Below, piece by piece: positions 52,923 through 63,100 of a stretch of 64,000 nucleotides of DNA (position 1 is its first letter; each line of letters starts with the position of its first letter). The position numbers were made by a program, and so were the translations under genes. A model generated the notes under the pieces. The model saw only the letters and a list, made by a program, of their open reading frames with translations, did not search any database and was not told where the DNA came from. Source of the DNA: a candidate division KSB1 bacterium (GTDB taxonomy: Bacteria > Electryoneota > RPQS01); the NCBI GenBank assembly GCA_016214895.1, contig JACRMR010000025.1, positions 62,001 to 126,000 on the forward strand. Direction: 5' to 3'.

Positions 52923-53276
52923 GATCGGTTCGCAGGGTTGGAATGGACGCGACGGACACCTTGATTGCTCAAGTTAGCGCGGGAATGGCTGAAAGTCAAG
53001 AGAGGGGGAGAGACAAACTCGAAACGTGAAACTTGAAACCTGAAAGGCGGACCCCCCCTTGGTCCCCCCGAATCGAAGATTTTGGGGGAGAGCCGAGATC
53101 GAACACGGGCGGCCCGGATGGGTCGCCCGCTTGTAGAATCGCCGCGGTTACTGTTTCCGGCCGGGTTGCGATGACTTTACCCGGCCCGGCGGGCAAGCAC
53201 GATTACCACCCTTATCTCAGGATAGGCCCCTGGTCCCGCCACAGAGTGGGCTGGGGACAACGGAGACCGACGACTG
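52923..53276. repeat. Intergenic region with double-hairpin repeat copy C
   Basis: No gene recognised. 53049-53136 holds the second full copy of the intergenic element: a CCCCCC/GGGGG stem around AATCGAAGATT, then GGGCGGCCCGGATGGGTCGCCC. It lies upstream of the beta-helix gene and downstream of the next sorting-domain gene, so it probably ends the latter's transcript. Confidence 0.68.
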
Positions 53277-54290
53277 CTACTTGAGCAGGCTCATGCGGAT
53301 CGTGTTCACGTCGGACCCCCGCGATACGCGGGCATAGTAGGAGCCGGCGGACCACGACGAGCTGTTGATGATCAATTCGTTCGAACCGGCGGGCAGTTCG
53401 ATCTCCCGGGAGTAGGTTAGCCGGCCGAGCTGATCGTAGATCTTCAGCTGCGTCAATCCCGCGCGCTCCAGATCGACCGGAATCCGCGTCTCGGGATTGA
53501 AGGGATTCGGGTAGTTCTGGCGTACGGCAAAGGTGCGCGCGACCGGACCGCGAGGCGGATCGGCGGCAGTTATGATCGAGGACATTCCGAGCAATCCCTG
53601 CGTGAAGTTCGGATCGAGCACGCCGTCGCGTGACCATACCTCAGCCATGGGAAACCCGGTCTGTGAGACCCAGTGATAACCGACATTTTCAGCCGACCAT
53701 TGCGGTGGTTGGCCAATCTGTCCAAACGTGGACCAGCGGTGCATGAACTTCCTCAATACGGGGCCCGAGAAGTACGGTGTTTCGAGCGTTCCCCATCCAT
53801 CAATCGTGAACTGCGTGGAATCCATGCGCTGCCACCCCGGAGCATAGTCCGCCCAGCGCGCTACCGACGTCCAACTGGCCTGATATGTCAACGGGAGCAC
53901 GAGTTCGACCGGGTATTGAGAATAGATCGCGGTGTCGGTCGCACTGGCAACTCCAATCCGATAGACTCCGACCGGAAGCTGCTCATTGTAGATGTACATT
54001 TCCCCGAACTGGATTGCCGCGTTGGCATCCGGAAAGAGGTAGCCGTAGGGCGTCTGTTCGGGTGCCATCGACGTGACCGTACCCACCTGGTCCCAATCGT
54101 AGTCCTCGAAGGTCCAAACTCGATTCGCGCCGGAGGAGCCGACCGAGAACGACGCGGTATCCTGTACATGGTATTCGGCTTGAGTCCCGATCGGCGCCAG
54201 GTCGGCAACGTGAATCGTGATCTGAGCCAATGCCGGCATCAGATAGATCACCACCGCCCCTATTAGACATAACATGCGACAAGTGCTCAT
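53277..54290 (-). CDS. Secreted protein with T9SS sorting domain
   Basis: 337 residues. Signal peptide MLCLIGAVVIYLMPALA. The body (about 20-245) has no recognised domain; it is a beta-rich, Tyr/Trp-rich region (FEDYDWDQVG, YSQYPVELVLPLTYQASWTS). The sorting domain is NYPNPFNPETRIPVDLERA, LKIYDQLGRLTYSREIEL, and a terminal SLLK. It stands between two intergenic repeat copies as a single-gene unit. Confidence 0.78.
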   Translation of the reverse strand: MSTCRMLCLIGAVVIYLMPALAQITIHVADLAPIGTQAEYHVQDTASFSVGSSGANRVWTFEDYDWDQVGTVTSMAPEQTPYGYLFPDANAAIQFGEMYIYNEQLPVGVYRIGVASATDTAIYSQYPVELVLPLTYQASWTSVARWADYAPGWQRMDSTQFTIDGWGTLETPYFSGPVLRKFMHRWSTFGQIGQPPQWSAENVGYHWVSQTGFPMAEVWSRDGVLDPNFTQGLLGMSSIITAADPPRGPVARTFAVRQNYPNPFNPETRIPVDLERAGLTQLKIYDQLGRLTYSREIELPAGSNELIINSSSWSAGSYYARVSRGSDVNTIRMSLLK

Positions 54291-54700
54291 GACTTTCTCC
54301 GGTTGATTCTAAGACCGAGCATACGCAAATGTAGCACACGGACTCCGGATCTGCAAGCAAACCTGAGACATGGCTGATGGCCGAGTTACGTGCGATTGAA
54401 CATCGTGAATCACTATTCGCGGCGTTCGCAACCATTCAGGATCGGAGGCACGGCGGTGCCCACCAGTTCTCGGACGCTGTAGCCGAAGGATGAGCCGGAT
54501 TCCGGCCGGGCGAGGACGCCCGGCTCGGCGAAGGCACCGAGGCCCCCCCCGTGAACGGGGGGGAGAGCAGAGCGGGCGACCCCGAGGGATCGCCCGTTTC
54601 AATACTTCCGTGTGCGCATCATAGCGGGCGATGCCATCTGCCCCTATGATTCGGCTTTACGTCCCGGCGGGGACACCGTCCCCGCTCGGCGAAAGATTGC
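54291..54700. repeat. Intergenic region with repeat copy D and RRM-gene terminator
   Basis: No gene. Copy D of the double hairpin lies at about 54543-54598: C7/G7 stem, then AGCGGGCGA/TCGCCCGTT. At 54667-54685 GCGGGGAC and GTCCCCGC pair around ACC, 15 bases after the RRM gene stop, and may terminate it. Confidence 0.6.
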
Positions 54701-54982
54701 TTACCAGCGCGAACGTTCGCGACGCTCGCCGCGCGGGGCGCGGGGCTCGGCTTCGCGAACCAAGAGCTTGCGACCCTTCAGATCGACGTCATGCAGACTG
54801 GCGATCGCATTGCGCGCTTCGTCTTCGTTTGTCATCTCGACGAACCCGAAACCGCGCGAGCGGCCGGTCATCTTGTCGATGATCAGGCTGACCTTGTCCA
54901 CGGCACCGTACTGCTCAAAGGCGCCACGCAGTTCATCTTCGGTCAAACCATACGCGAGGTTACCGACATAAATGTTCAACAT
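54701..54982 (-). CDS. RNA-binding protein with one RRM domain
   Basis: 93 residues from the ATG at 54982, chosen over a GTG 15 codons upstream because the RRM starts directly there (LNIYVGNLAYGLTEDELRGAF) and GGAAG precedes it. RNP2 is IYVGNL (about 3-8) and RNP1 RGFGFVEM (about 41-48). A short Arg-rich tail (PRAPRGERRERSRW) follows, as in the small glycine/arginine-tailed RRM proteins of cyanobacteria and other bacteria. Probably an RNA chaperone; conditions of expression are unknown. Confidence 0.88.
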   Translation of the reverse strand: MLNIYVGNLAYGLTEDELRGAFEQYGAVDKVSLIIDKMTGRSRGFGFVEMTNEDEARNAIASLHDVDLKGRKLLVREAEPRAPRGERRERSRW

Positions 54983-55321
54983 CTTCCAACCCTTCACCAG
55001 CTTGGGGACGCACCCCTGTTCTGTCACCTACTTTTGCTCGCCAAGCCGAAAAGGAATCCAACCGAAATCCTCCCGTGACACAGGCCTGCGAATGTCCCCG
55101 GACGTAAGTGTCGCATAGAGTTGCGAATATTCCGAGTAGTCAAATATACGTACAAAGCACTGAAAATCCTATGAATCCGACAAGATGCAAAAAAATCTCG
55201 CTTCTCTTTGCATTGCAAAGATTTACGGTGCTGCCGCGGGGTCGGGAATCCCGGACGAAAGCGGGTTCGGACGGGGGTGTCGAGGCACGGCCGAATGGCA
55301 TGCCTCCGCAGCCACCGTGCC
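54983..55321. other. Upstream region of the RRM gene
   Basis: No gene seen. On the minus strand TTGACT occurs at 55143-55138 with a poor -10 (TCTATG) about 18 bases on. The region probably contains the RRM promoter and leader, but no clear structure beyond that is visible. Confidence 0.3.
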
Positions 55322-56650
55322 TCATTTCAGAACGATGAGCTTCCGCGAAAGGGACTTCCCACCAAACTCTATCCGATAGATGTATAACCCGTTAGCCAGT
55401 GCCGACGCATCGACGCTGACGCCATGCTCGCCCGCGCTGAGCCGCTGATCCATGGGAACCGCGACCAGCCGACCGGTTAGATCGTAAATCAGCAGGCGAG
55501 TCCAGCCCTCCCCGGGCAGATTGAAACGCAGCGTGGTCGAAGCATTGAACGGATTCGGATAATTCTGATCGAGCCGGAAGGCCGCGGGCGCGGGCAACGC
55601 GCGCGGCGCGGCACCGGTGCCGGACGCGCGCCAGAGCATGACCTGGCCGACCGTGTTGTAGTTGGGTGCGGTGTGACCCGTTGAGTTGTAGTTGCAGTCG
55701 GTGCAGGTTTGACCACTCACGCAATCCGGATTGTCGGGACGACAGAAGTTCTCATAGTCCTCGATCACATATTGAATCTGCAACGGCGTACCCGAGGTGA
55801 ACGCGATACCGGAATTGTCCCAGGGCGAGACCTTGGAACCGGGACACCAACCCGCGCGCGCGAATTGCCAGGTTCCGCCCTGCGGACTGCACGGGTTGGA
55901 ATTGCAGTCGGCGCGCCAAAGCATGTGCTCAAAATACTGATCGTTAACCCACACCCCGTGCGCGAGGCGGGAGAACTCAGCGGCATTCATCGTGTTCCCC
56001 TGACCGTGACCGGTCGTTACCACCCGCACGGTGACCGCCGTCGTGTACTCATGAGTCTGGATCGCCGCCGCCGGAAGACGACTTTCGGGCGGATCCGCGG
56101 GATTGCCGATCCCGAGGTAGCCGACCGCCCAGGCATTCTCGACCTGATAGGGGCGCATCGGCAAGTCACCCTCGACAAAATAGAAGGTCGCCGTCACCAG
56201 CCAGCCCATGTTGCCGCCGATGTAGCTCTCGATGTAGCTCGACAGAGTAACGCTGTCGTGGAGCAGCGGGAGGTACTCGAGCATCTCATAATCCCAGCCG
56301 CAAGTGCCCGGCCGATTGCCGCCGGTAATGTCGTAGGGAGTAATGTAGCGCGCGAGCTCGATATGCTCCGTCTCATCGCCGCGGGGACGGCGAACGCTGA
56401 GATTTGCCGTGCGGTCCCACGGGTCGCAATCACCCGGCGCCGACGGGCAGCCGAGTTCGATATGCAGCCAGGCCTGATTGAACTCCAACTCGAGCGAGGG
56501 AAAGGCGAAGGTGCCGACGTGAGCGTCCGCCCAGTTCTGGTATTCCTCCACAAAGGTCGGGACAACCGTGGTGTCGCCGGGATCGGCATAGGCGCCGATC
56601 GTTAGACCCGCGAAGAGCAGGCAGATATGACCGAGTCCGAAGCGTCGCAT
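55322..56650 (-). CDS. Secreted PNGase F-like protein with T9SS sorting domain
   Basis: 442 residues from ATG 56650, which follows GGAGACAGC and gives a signal peptide (RFGLGHICLLFAGLTIGAYA); the frame is open 23 codons further. The body resembles peptide-N-glycosidase F: CDPWDRTANLSVRRP with an acidic residue at the position of the catalytic Asp, EHIELARYITPYDITGG, TTGHGQGNTMNAAEFSRLAHGVWVN (cited as a region) and ARAGWCPGSKVSPWDNSG. PNGase F removes N-glycans from proteins. The tail is NYPNPFNASTTLRFNLPGE to KLIVLK. Cys-rich loops near 320-345 are extra. Confidence 0.78.
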   Translation of the reverse strand: MRRFGLGHICLLFAGLTIGAYADPGDTTVVPTFVEEYQNWADAHVGTFAFPSLELEFNQAWLHIELGCPSAPGDCDPWDRTANLSVRRPRGDETEHIELARYITPYDITGGNRPGTCGWDYEMLEYLPLLHDSVTLSSYIESYIGGNMGWLVTATFYFVEGDLPMRPYQVENAWAVGYLGIGNPADPPESRLPAAAIQTHEYTTAVTVRVVTTGHGQGNTMNAAEFSRLAHGVWVNDQYFEHMLWRADCNSNPCSPQGGTWQFARAGWCPGSKVSPWDNSGIAFTSGTPLQIQYVIEDYENFCRPDNPDCVSGQTCTDCNYNSTGHTAPNYNTVGQVMLWRASGTGAAPRALPAPAAFRLDQNYPNPFNASTTLRFNLPGEGWTRLLIYDLTGRLVAVPMDQRLSAGEHGVSVDASALANGLYIYRIEFGGKSLSRKLIVLK

Positions 56651-57160
56651 GCTGTCTCCGAAACGAAGAATGTCGCTTGAGACTAATTTACGAACCCCGA
56701 AGTGGACAATCAAGTCCACTCTGCGTTATTACATCTGACATTGCAGTAGCTGTAACATTTGTACGGATCGAATATCGCGGAGGTTGACCGCAAAAATGTG
56801 GCACTCGCGGGGCGTGTTGCCGCACACGAGCGCTGCGCGCCTCCCGGATTTTCAGGTCTCGATTTCGGGGGCGTCCGGGCGCCGAACGGAACCTCCGCTT
56901 AACTTTAGAACTGGAAGGAAGTTCCACCGATCGTGCAGGGTCAGTACCGCTGTTTTTCTTGAGTTTACGCTTGTCGTTCGTTCAAACCGGCGGATAGAAC
57001 GTATTGACTCTCGGCATACGGTCCTGTATATTCATGTGAATTGGCGTTTCGTGCCGAGCAAGTTCATGGCTCACACGTGCGCGGGGCGCCGCAAATGCCT
57101 GATGGTGGCGGGTCGTTGCACGGGTTCGCGCGGGCGGTTAAGTTTGTCAAGGAGTTTCCA
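56651..57160. other. Divergent intergenic region
   Basis: No gene seen. AGTGGAC and GTCCACT (56701-56720) form a perfect dyad around AATCAA, 51 bases upstream of the PNGase F-like start, a possible operator. The plus-strand promoter for the giant gene lies at 57004-57032. Confidence 0.45.
57004..57032 (+). promoter_or_regulatory. Promoter of the giant surface-protein gene
   Basis: TTGACT (57004-57009), a 17-bp spacer and TATATT (57027-57032). Transcription would begin about 120 bases before the ATG at 57161. Confidence 0.68.
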
Positions 57161-60100
57161 ATGAGAGTCTTCAAGTTGATCTTGTGCATGGTGCTCGGCG
57201 GGTTGGCTCTGGGCCGCAGCGGAATCGCGCAGCCCCTGGACCCGCAGCGCGCATTAGGTATCACTATCACCGCAGTGGAGACGGACTCGTTTCCCCGAAT
57301 GAAACTTCGCGCGCAGGTCGCACGCAGCGATACGGCTGTGCTGAACCTCCCGATTACGGCGTTCACGCTCCGCGAGGATGGCCGCGAGATGGCCCTGCTC
57401 TCCTACTGTTTCGCGAATGAAACCCGGCCGGTTGATATGGTGTTCGTCATGGACTTGTCGCGGTCCATGGACGCGCTGATCTTGCGCGTCGATTCGACGA
57501 TTGAGGGTCTCGTGGACTCATTGCCGACGCCGATCGACGCGAAATTCGGCCTCGTGCGATACGGCCAAAGCAACTCGGGCAGCCTGAATACACCGCCGGG
57601 ATACACGCGATTTCCGGGCAGCCCGATTCATGAGAATACCGCCGAACTCTACACGGCGAACCGATTCCGGCAGCGCCTGGACACGTTGACGCAGGTGCTG
57701 ATGTCCGGCGGCCAGGAACCGGCTTACCAGGCGATCCTGGCGGCACTGAGAATGACGGCCTGGCGACCGAACTCCGAGCGGTTCATTATTCTGGTCGCGG
57801 ACGAAAACAACGACTCGTGTCGCACGCTGCCGTTCATCAATGTGAACCTGCTCCGCACGGAAATGACGGCCTACGGCGCGAAGTTCTTGAGCTGGTGTAA
57901 TTACAACTCGATGTGCGACTGCTACGATCGTTGTCCGCAGAGCGGTCGTTGCGATACCCTGGTGCAGGGCGGCTGCCTGAGCGGCTATGATCACTTTGCG
58001 CCGCTGGCGATTGCGTCGCGCGGGGCGACCGTCCCGATCCAGAATGACTTTCTTGACCTGTGGGGTGTGGTGCGGTTCAATCTGTTCTCCACCTACTTCC
58101 TGTGTTACGATTCACCGTTGTGCTGTGAGAACGGACTGGTTCACAACTTGTACGCCGAGGTCACGAATCTCGGCGAGACTGCGTCTGATGTCGATACGTT
58201 CAGCCTGCACACCTGTCCGACGTTCGCCTGGTCGCCGGAGACACTCGAGCTGATGGAAGGCCCGTGCCGTCCAGCCTATGCCGCGCTGCCGATCTGCGCC
58301 ACGATGCTGCAGGAGGGCAATCCGTATCCGGGCGGGCTGGCGTACCTGCTTTATCGCCGGGCGGGACAGGACAGCTTCTTCCCGACCGCAATGGAACCCG
58401 ATCCGCTGCATCCGGGGAGCTGGTGCGGAACCGTTCCCGCGGATTCGGCGATCGGCCCGTTCGTGCAATTCTATGTGTCCATGATCAACCCGTACGGCAT
58501 GAGTATCTACTTCCCGTGCGACACGGCACAAATTTGCGTGGACGAGCCGCCCTACGTTACCTGCGATATTCCGCCGCGATTTGCGTGTGAGGAGATGACG
58601 GTCAGCGTGAACGCGTGGGAGAATGACGGAACGCTGATTTCCACGGACATCTGCTGGGGCATTCCGCAGCAGGGGTTCGATACCTGTTTTACTCCGGTGG
58701 GAGCACCGCCGTGGAGCTTCACCGTGCCGGCGAGCAGACTCGGTTTCGACAGTTTGTGCGTACGGGCCACCACGCTCGATGATCAGGGCCTGACGGCGAG
58801 TTGCGCCACCTGTCGCACGCCGACCCCGCACTTCCCGATTGTCGAGCATAACCCGGTGACGGAACGATTTGCCTGCGATTCGTTCGCCGTCTGCGCGACG
58901 GCCACTGACATGCGCAACGACGTGGCGGCCTGGTTCGCCACGTGGGTCTGCGATACCGATACGGTGATCGCCGCCATGCTGCCGCAACCGCTGATACCGA
59001 CGGTATTTTGCGCCACCTTACCGGCGGAGTTCGTGAACGCGACGTGCGACGTGCGCTATGTGATCGAAGCGCGCGATGCCTGCGGATATGCGGGCTTCTC
59101 CGGCTGGCATACGACGCCGTGGGTTCAGCATTGTCCGCAGATCGTGATGGACACCGTGCGAGCCGCCGCGGGCTGTGCGCCGATTACATTTTGCGCGAAC
59201 GTGACGGACGCCAAAGACGACGTGAGCGGCGTGTTTCTGGATTACCGTTGTGTGGGAGACACGACGTTCGCGAGCCTGCCGATGGCCATCGTTCCGTTCG
59301 CGGGGTGGTGCGTGACGCTGCCCGGTGATCGCCCGAATCCGATGTGCAATCTGGAATATCAGGTTCGCGCGACGGACGCCTGTGGCTGCACCACGACCAA
59401 TGGAACGCACACGATTGCGGTCACGACGACTCCGCCGGAGATCGTGCATACGCCGGTGCCGACGCGATTCGATTGCCGAACCGTGGAGATTTGCGCGGTG
59501 ATTGATGCCGGGCAGGGCGGCCTGGCCGCGGCCCTGATTTCGTTTGTTTGTCCGGGCGGCGATACGCTGAGCGTGCCGCTGACGCCGCAAGTGCTTCCGC
59601 CGAATACGTACTGCGCGACGATCCCGCAGAGTCTGGTTGAGATTCAGCCGTCGTGCGTGATCGACTATCAAATCAGCGCGGTCAACAGCTGTGGCGCGGG
59701 CGCCAGCACGGGCTGGTACCCGATCGGGATCGCGCCGCACTGTCCGGTGATTGTGCATGACACGCTGCGAACAGCGAGCGCTTGTGCCGCCATTTCGCTC
59801 TGCGTGGGCGTCGAAGATGAAGTGGGGGACGTGGCCGCTGTAGTCCTGGACTATCGCTGCGCGGGCGACGAAACGTTCGCGACGGTCCCGCTGGTCTTCG
59901 TCCCGCTCGTCGGGTGGTGCGGCACGATTCCGTACCCGCGAACGAATCCGACGTGTGACATCGAATACCAGATTCGCGCCGAGGACGAATGCGGATGCGG
60001 CGCGACGAACGGTCCGCATCCGGTTGCGTTGACGACGACGACGCCGACGATTACCCACACGCCCGTGGAAACACGGTTCGACTGCAGGACTGTTGAGCTC

Positions 60101-63100
60101 TGTGCATGGATCGGCGCGGGACAGGGGAGCCTGATCGCGCACGATATCTCATTTGCCTGCCCGGGAACCGATACGATTACCGTGCCGATGGTGCCGCAGC
60201 TCGCGCCGGGAGTTTTTTGCGCCACGATTCCGCAGCCATTGGTCGATATTCGGCCAAGCTGCGTGGTGAGCTACCGCATCCAAGCGGTCAATGACTGCGG
60301 CGTGGACAGCGCAGTGGGCTGGTACGCGGTCGCGATCGCACCGCACTGCCCGGAGATTGTTCACGATACGCTGCGAACCGTCGAGGCCTGTGCGGCGATA
60401 CCGCTGTGTATCGCCGTGAATGATGCGGTGGGCGATGTTTCGAGCGTGCTACTCGATTACCGCTGTGCCGGCGAGGCGGACTTCAGCACGGTTCCGCTGG
60501 TGTTGGTGCCATTGGTCGGCTGGTGTGGCACGATTCCGGGCGAGCGGGCGAATCCAACTTGCAATCTGGAGTATCAGATCCGGGCGCAAGACTCGTGTGG
60601 CTGCAGTACGACGAATGGCGTGCATTTCGTGACGGTCACCACCACACCGCCGACGATCACGCACACGCCGGTCGAGCAGCGCTTTGACTGCCAGAACGTG
60701 GACATCTGCGCGCTGATCGGCGCCGGACAAGGCACGTTGGCGGCACAGGAGATCTCGTTCTACTGTCCGAGCGGCGACACGATTACCGTCCCGCTGACGG
60801 CGCAGCTGACGCCGGGACTGTTCTGCGCGAACCTCCCGCAATCCCTGGTCGATATCCGGCCCGGTTGTGTGGTGAACTACCGAATCCGGGCGACGAATTT
60901 CTGCGGCGTGTCGTCGGAGGTTGGCTGGTATCCGATCGCCGTCGTGCCACATTGTCCGCAGATTGAGCACATACCGATTACGAGCGCCGGGGGTTGCAGC
61001 GAGATTCGGATTTGCGCCGGACTCGCGGATGCCGCAGCAGATCTGGATAGCGCGGTGGTTGACTATCGCTGCGCAGGCGACACGACGTTCACGACGCTCC
61101 CGCTGGTGCTGATTCCGCCGGAGGGCTGGTGCGCGACGATTCCGGCCGGGCGACCGAACGGATATTGCAATCTGGAATATCAGATTCGCGCCGGCGATGC
61201 CTGCGGCTGCGACACGTCAACCGGACTGCTGACGATCGAAGTCAGCACGCTGCCACCGACGATCACACACACCCCGGTGAGCGCGCGTTATGACTGTCAG
61301 AACACGAGCATTTGTGCGCTGATCGGCGCAGGAATGGGCCATGCAACCGCAACGGCGCATTTCTTCTGCGATGCTGGCGATACGCTGCATGTGCCGATGA
61401 TCGAGGACCTCGTGCCGGGCGTTTATTGCGTTCAGATTCCGCAGGCCTTGATCGACATTCGGCCGAGCTGTGTCGTGCACTATCAGATCAGTGCGATCAA
61501 CAGCTGCGGACTTACCGCCGAGACTATCTGGTATGAAATCGGAATTACTCCACACTGTCCGGTAATCAGCTACACTCCGGTGCTCGCCGCCCAGGGGTGT
61601 CAGGACATCACCGTCTGCGCCAGCAGCGTGTTTGACGCGGGCGGCGACTTGAACGGCGTCTTGCTCGACTATCGTTGCAGCGGGGCGGAAGATTCGGCTA
61701 CGCTGCCGATGGAGTTCACGCCGCTGGGCGAATGGTGCGCGGTGATCCCGGCGACACGACCCGACGCCACCTGCGATATCGCATACCGCATTCGCGCGAC
61801 GGATGCGTGCGGCTGTGTCACGCTTACCGCTCCGGACACGATCCGGATTCAGGTGACACCGCCGACGATTGAGCATACGCTGATAACCTCCCGGCCGGAC
61901 TGCGGAAACGCGCAGATTTGCGCGCTGATCGGCGCGGGACAGTCCGGGCTTGCCAGTGTGATGAGTTCGTTCTATTGCGCGGGCGGCGACACGATCACCG
62001 TGCCCATGACGCCGCAGCTCGTACCGGGAGTATATTGCGCGATCCTGCCGCAGGAATTAGTGGATATTCGTCCGAGCTGCGAGATTTACTATCGGATGCG
62101 GGCGACCAATCTGTGCGGTGCCGTGAGTGTGACCGAGTGGTACGCCATTGAGGTCCTGCCACACTGTCCCGTGATTACCCACGTTCCCGTTGCGACCGCG
62201 TATGCGTGCGCGGCGATTGAGATCTGCGCGGACGTCGCAGATTCGCTCAACGATCTATCCACCGTGACCTTGGACTGGTGGTGTGCCGGGGACGAGAGCA
62301 ATTCGGTTTCGCTGCCGATGCCGGCGGGCGCAGCAGGCTATTGCGCGACGATTCCGGCGAACCGCCCCGACGCTACCTGCACGCTGGAGTATCGGATCGT
62401 GTCCCGCGACAGTTGCGGTTGCGAGCGGACGGACGGCGTGCATTTGATTACACTCGGACAGCGCCCGCCACACATCATACATACTCCGCTGACGCAGAGA
62501 CAGGACTGTTTCGGCGGTACTGTCTGCGCGACGATTGTTGACACGTTCAGTGCGATCACCAGCGTCGTCGGTTCGTTCACTTGCGGACCGGATACCTTAA
62601 GAATTCCGGCGGCAGTGGCGGGCGGCGACTACTGCGCGGACATTCCGCCGTCGCTGATCGACATTCGCCCGAGCTGCGAGATTCGCTACATGGTTCAGGC
62701 GGTAAACGCCTGCGGCGCGACGGCGATCACGGAGTGGTTCCCGATTCAGGCGGTCCCGCATTGCCCGGTCGTGGTGCACACGCCGGTCACTGCCGTTGAC
62801 GCGTGTTCGCCGGTGACGATTTGCGCGAACATCACGGATGCGGGAGGCGACCTATCTACGGCGATGTTGTTCTGGGAATGCGAGGACGGTTCGTACGCGG
62901 ATTCGAGTTCGCTGATTCCAGTCGGGCAGACCTACTGTTTGCAGCTTCCGGCGGCGCGGCCCAACGCGACTTGCAATTTGCGCTATCGGATCGTGGCCAC
63001 GGACCAGTGCGAGTGCAGCGTGACCGACGGCTGGTGGACTGTGCTCGTGAATCCGGTCTATCCGGTGGTACAATGCGCGACGGCGAATGCCGACTCGGTT

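Noticed and set aside
59018-60142. Long minus-strand frame (374 codons) and other minus-strand frames within 57161-64000
   Set aside because: They lie opposite the intact giant gene, are rich in Arg and His, and repeat in step with its repeats: shadows of GC-rich coding sequence.
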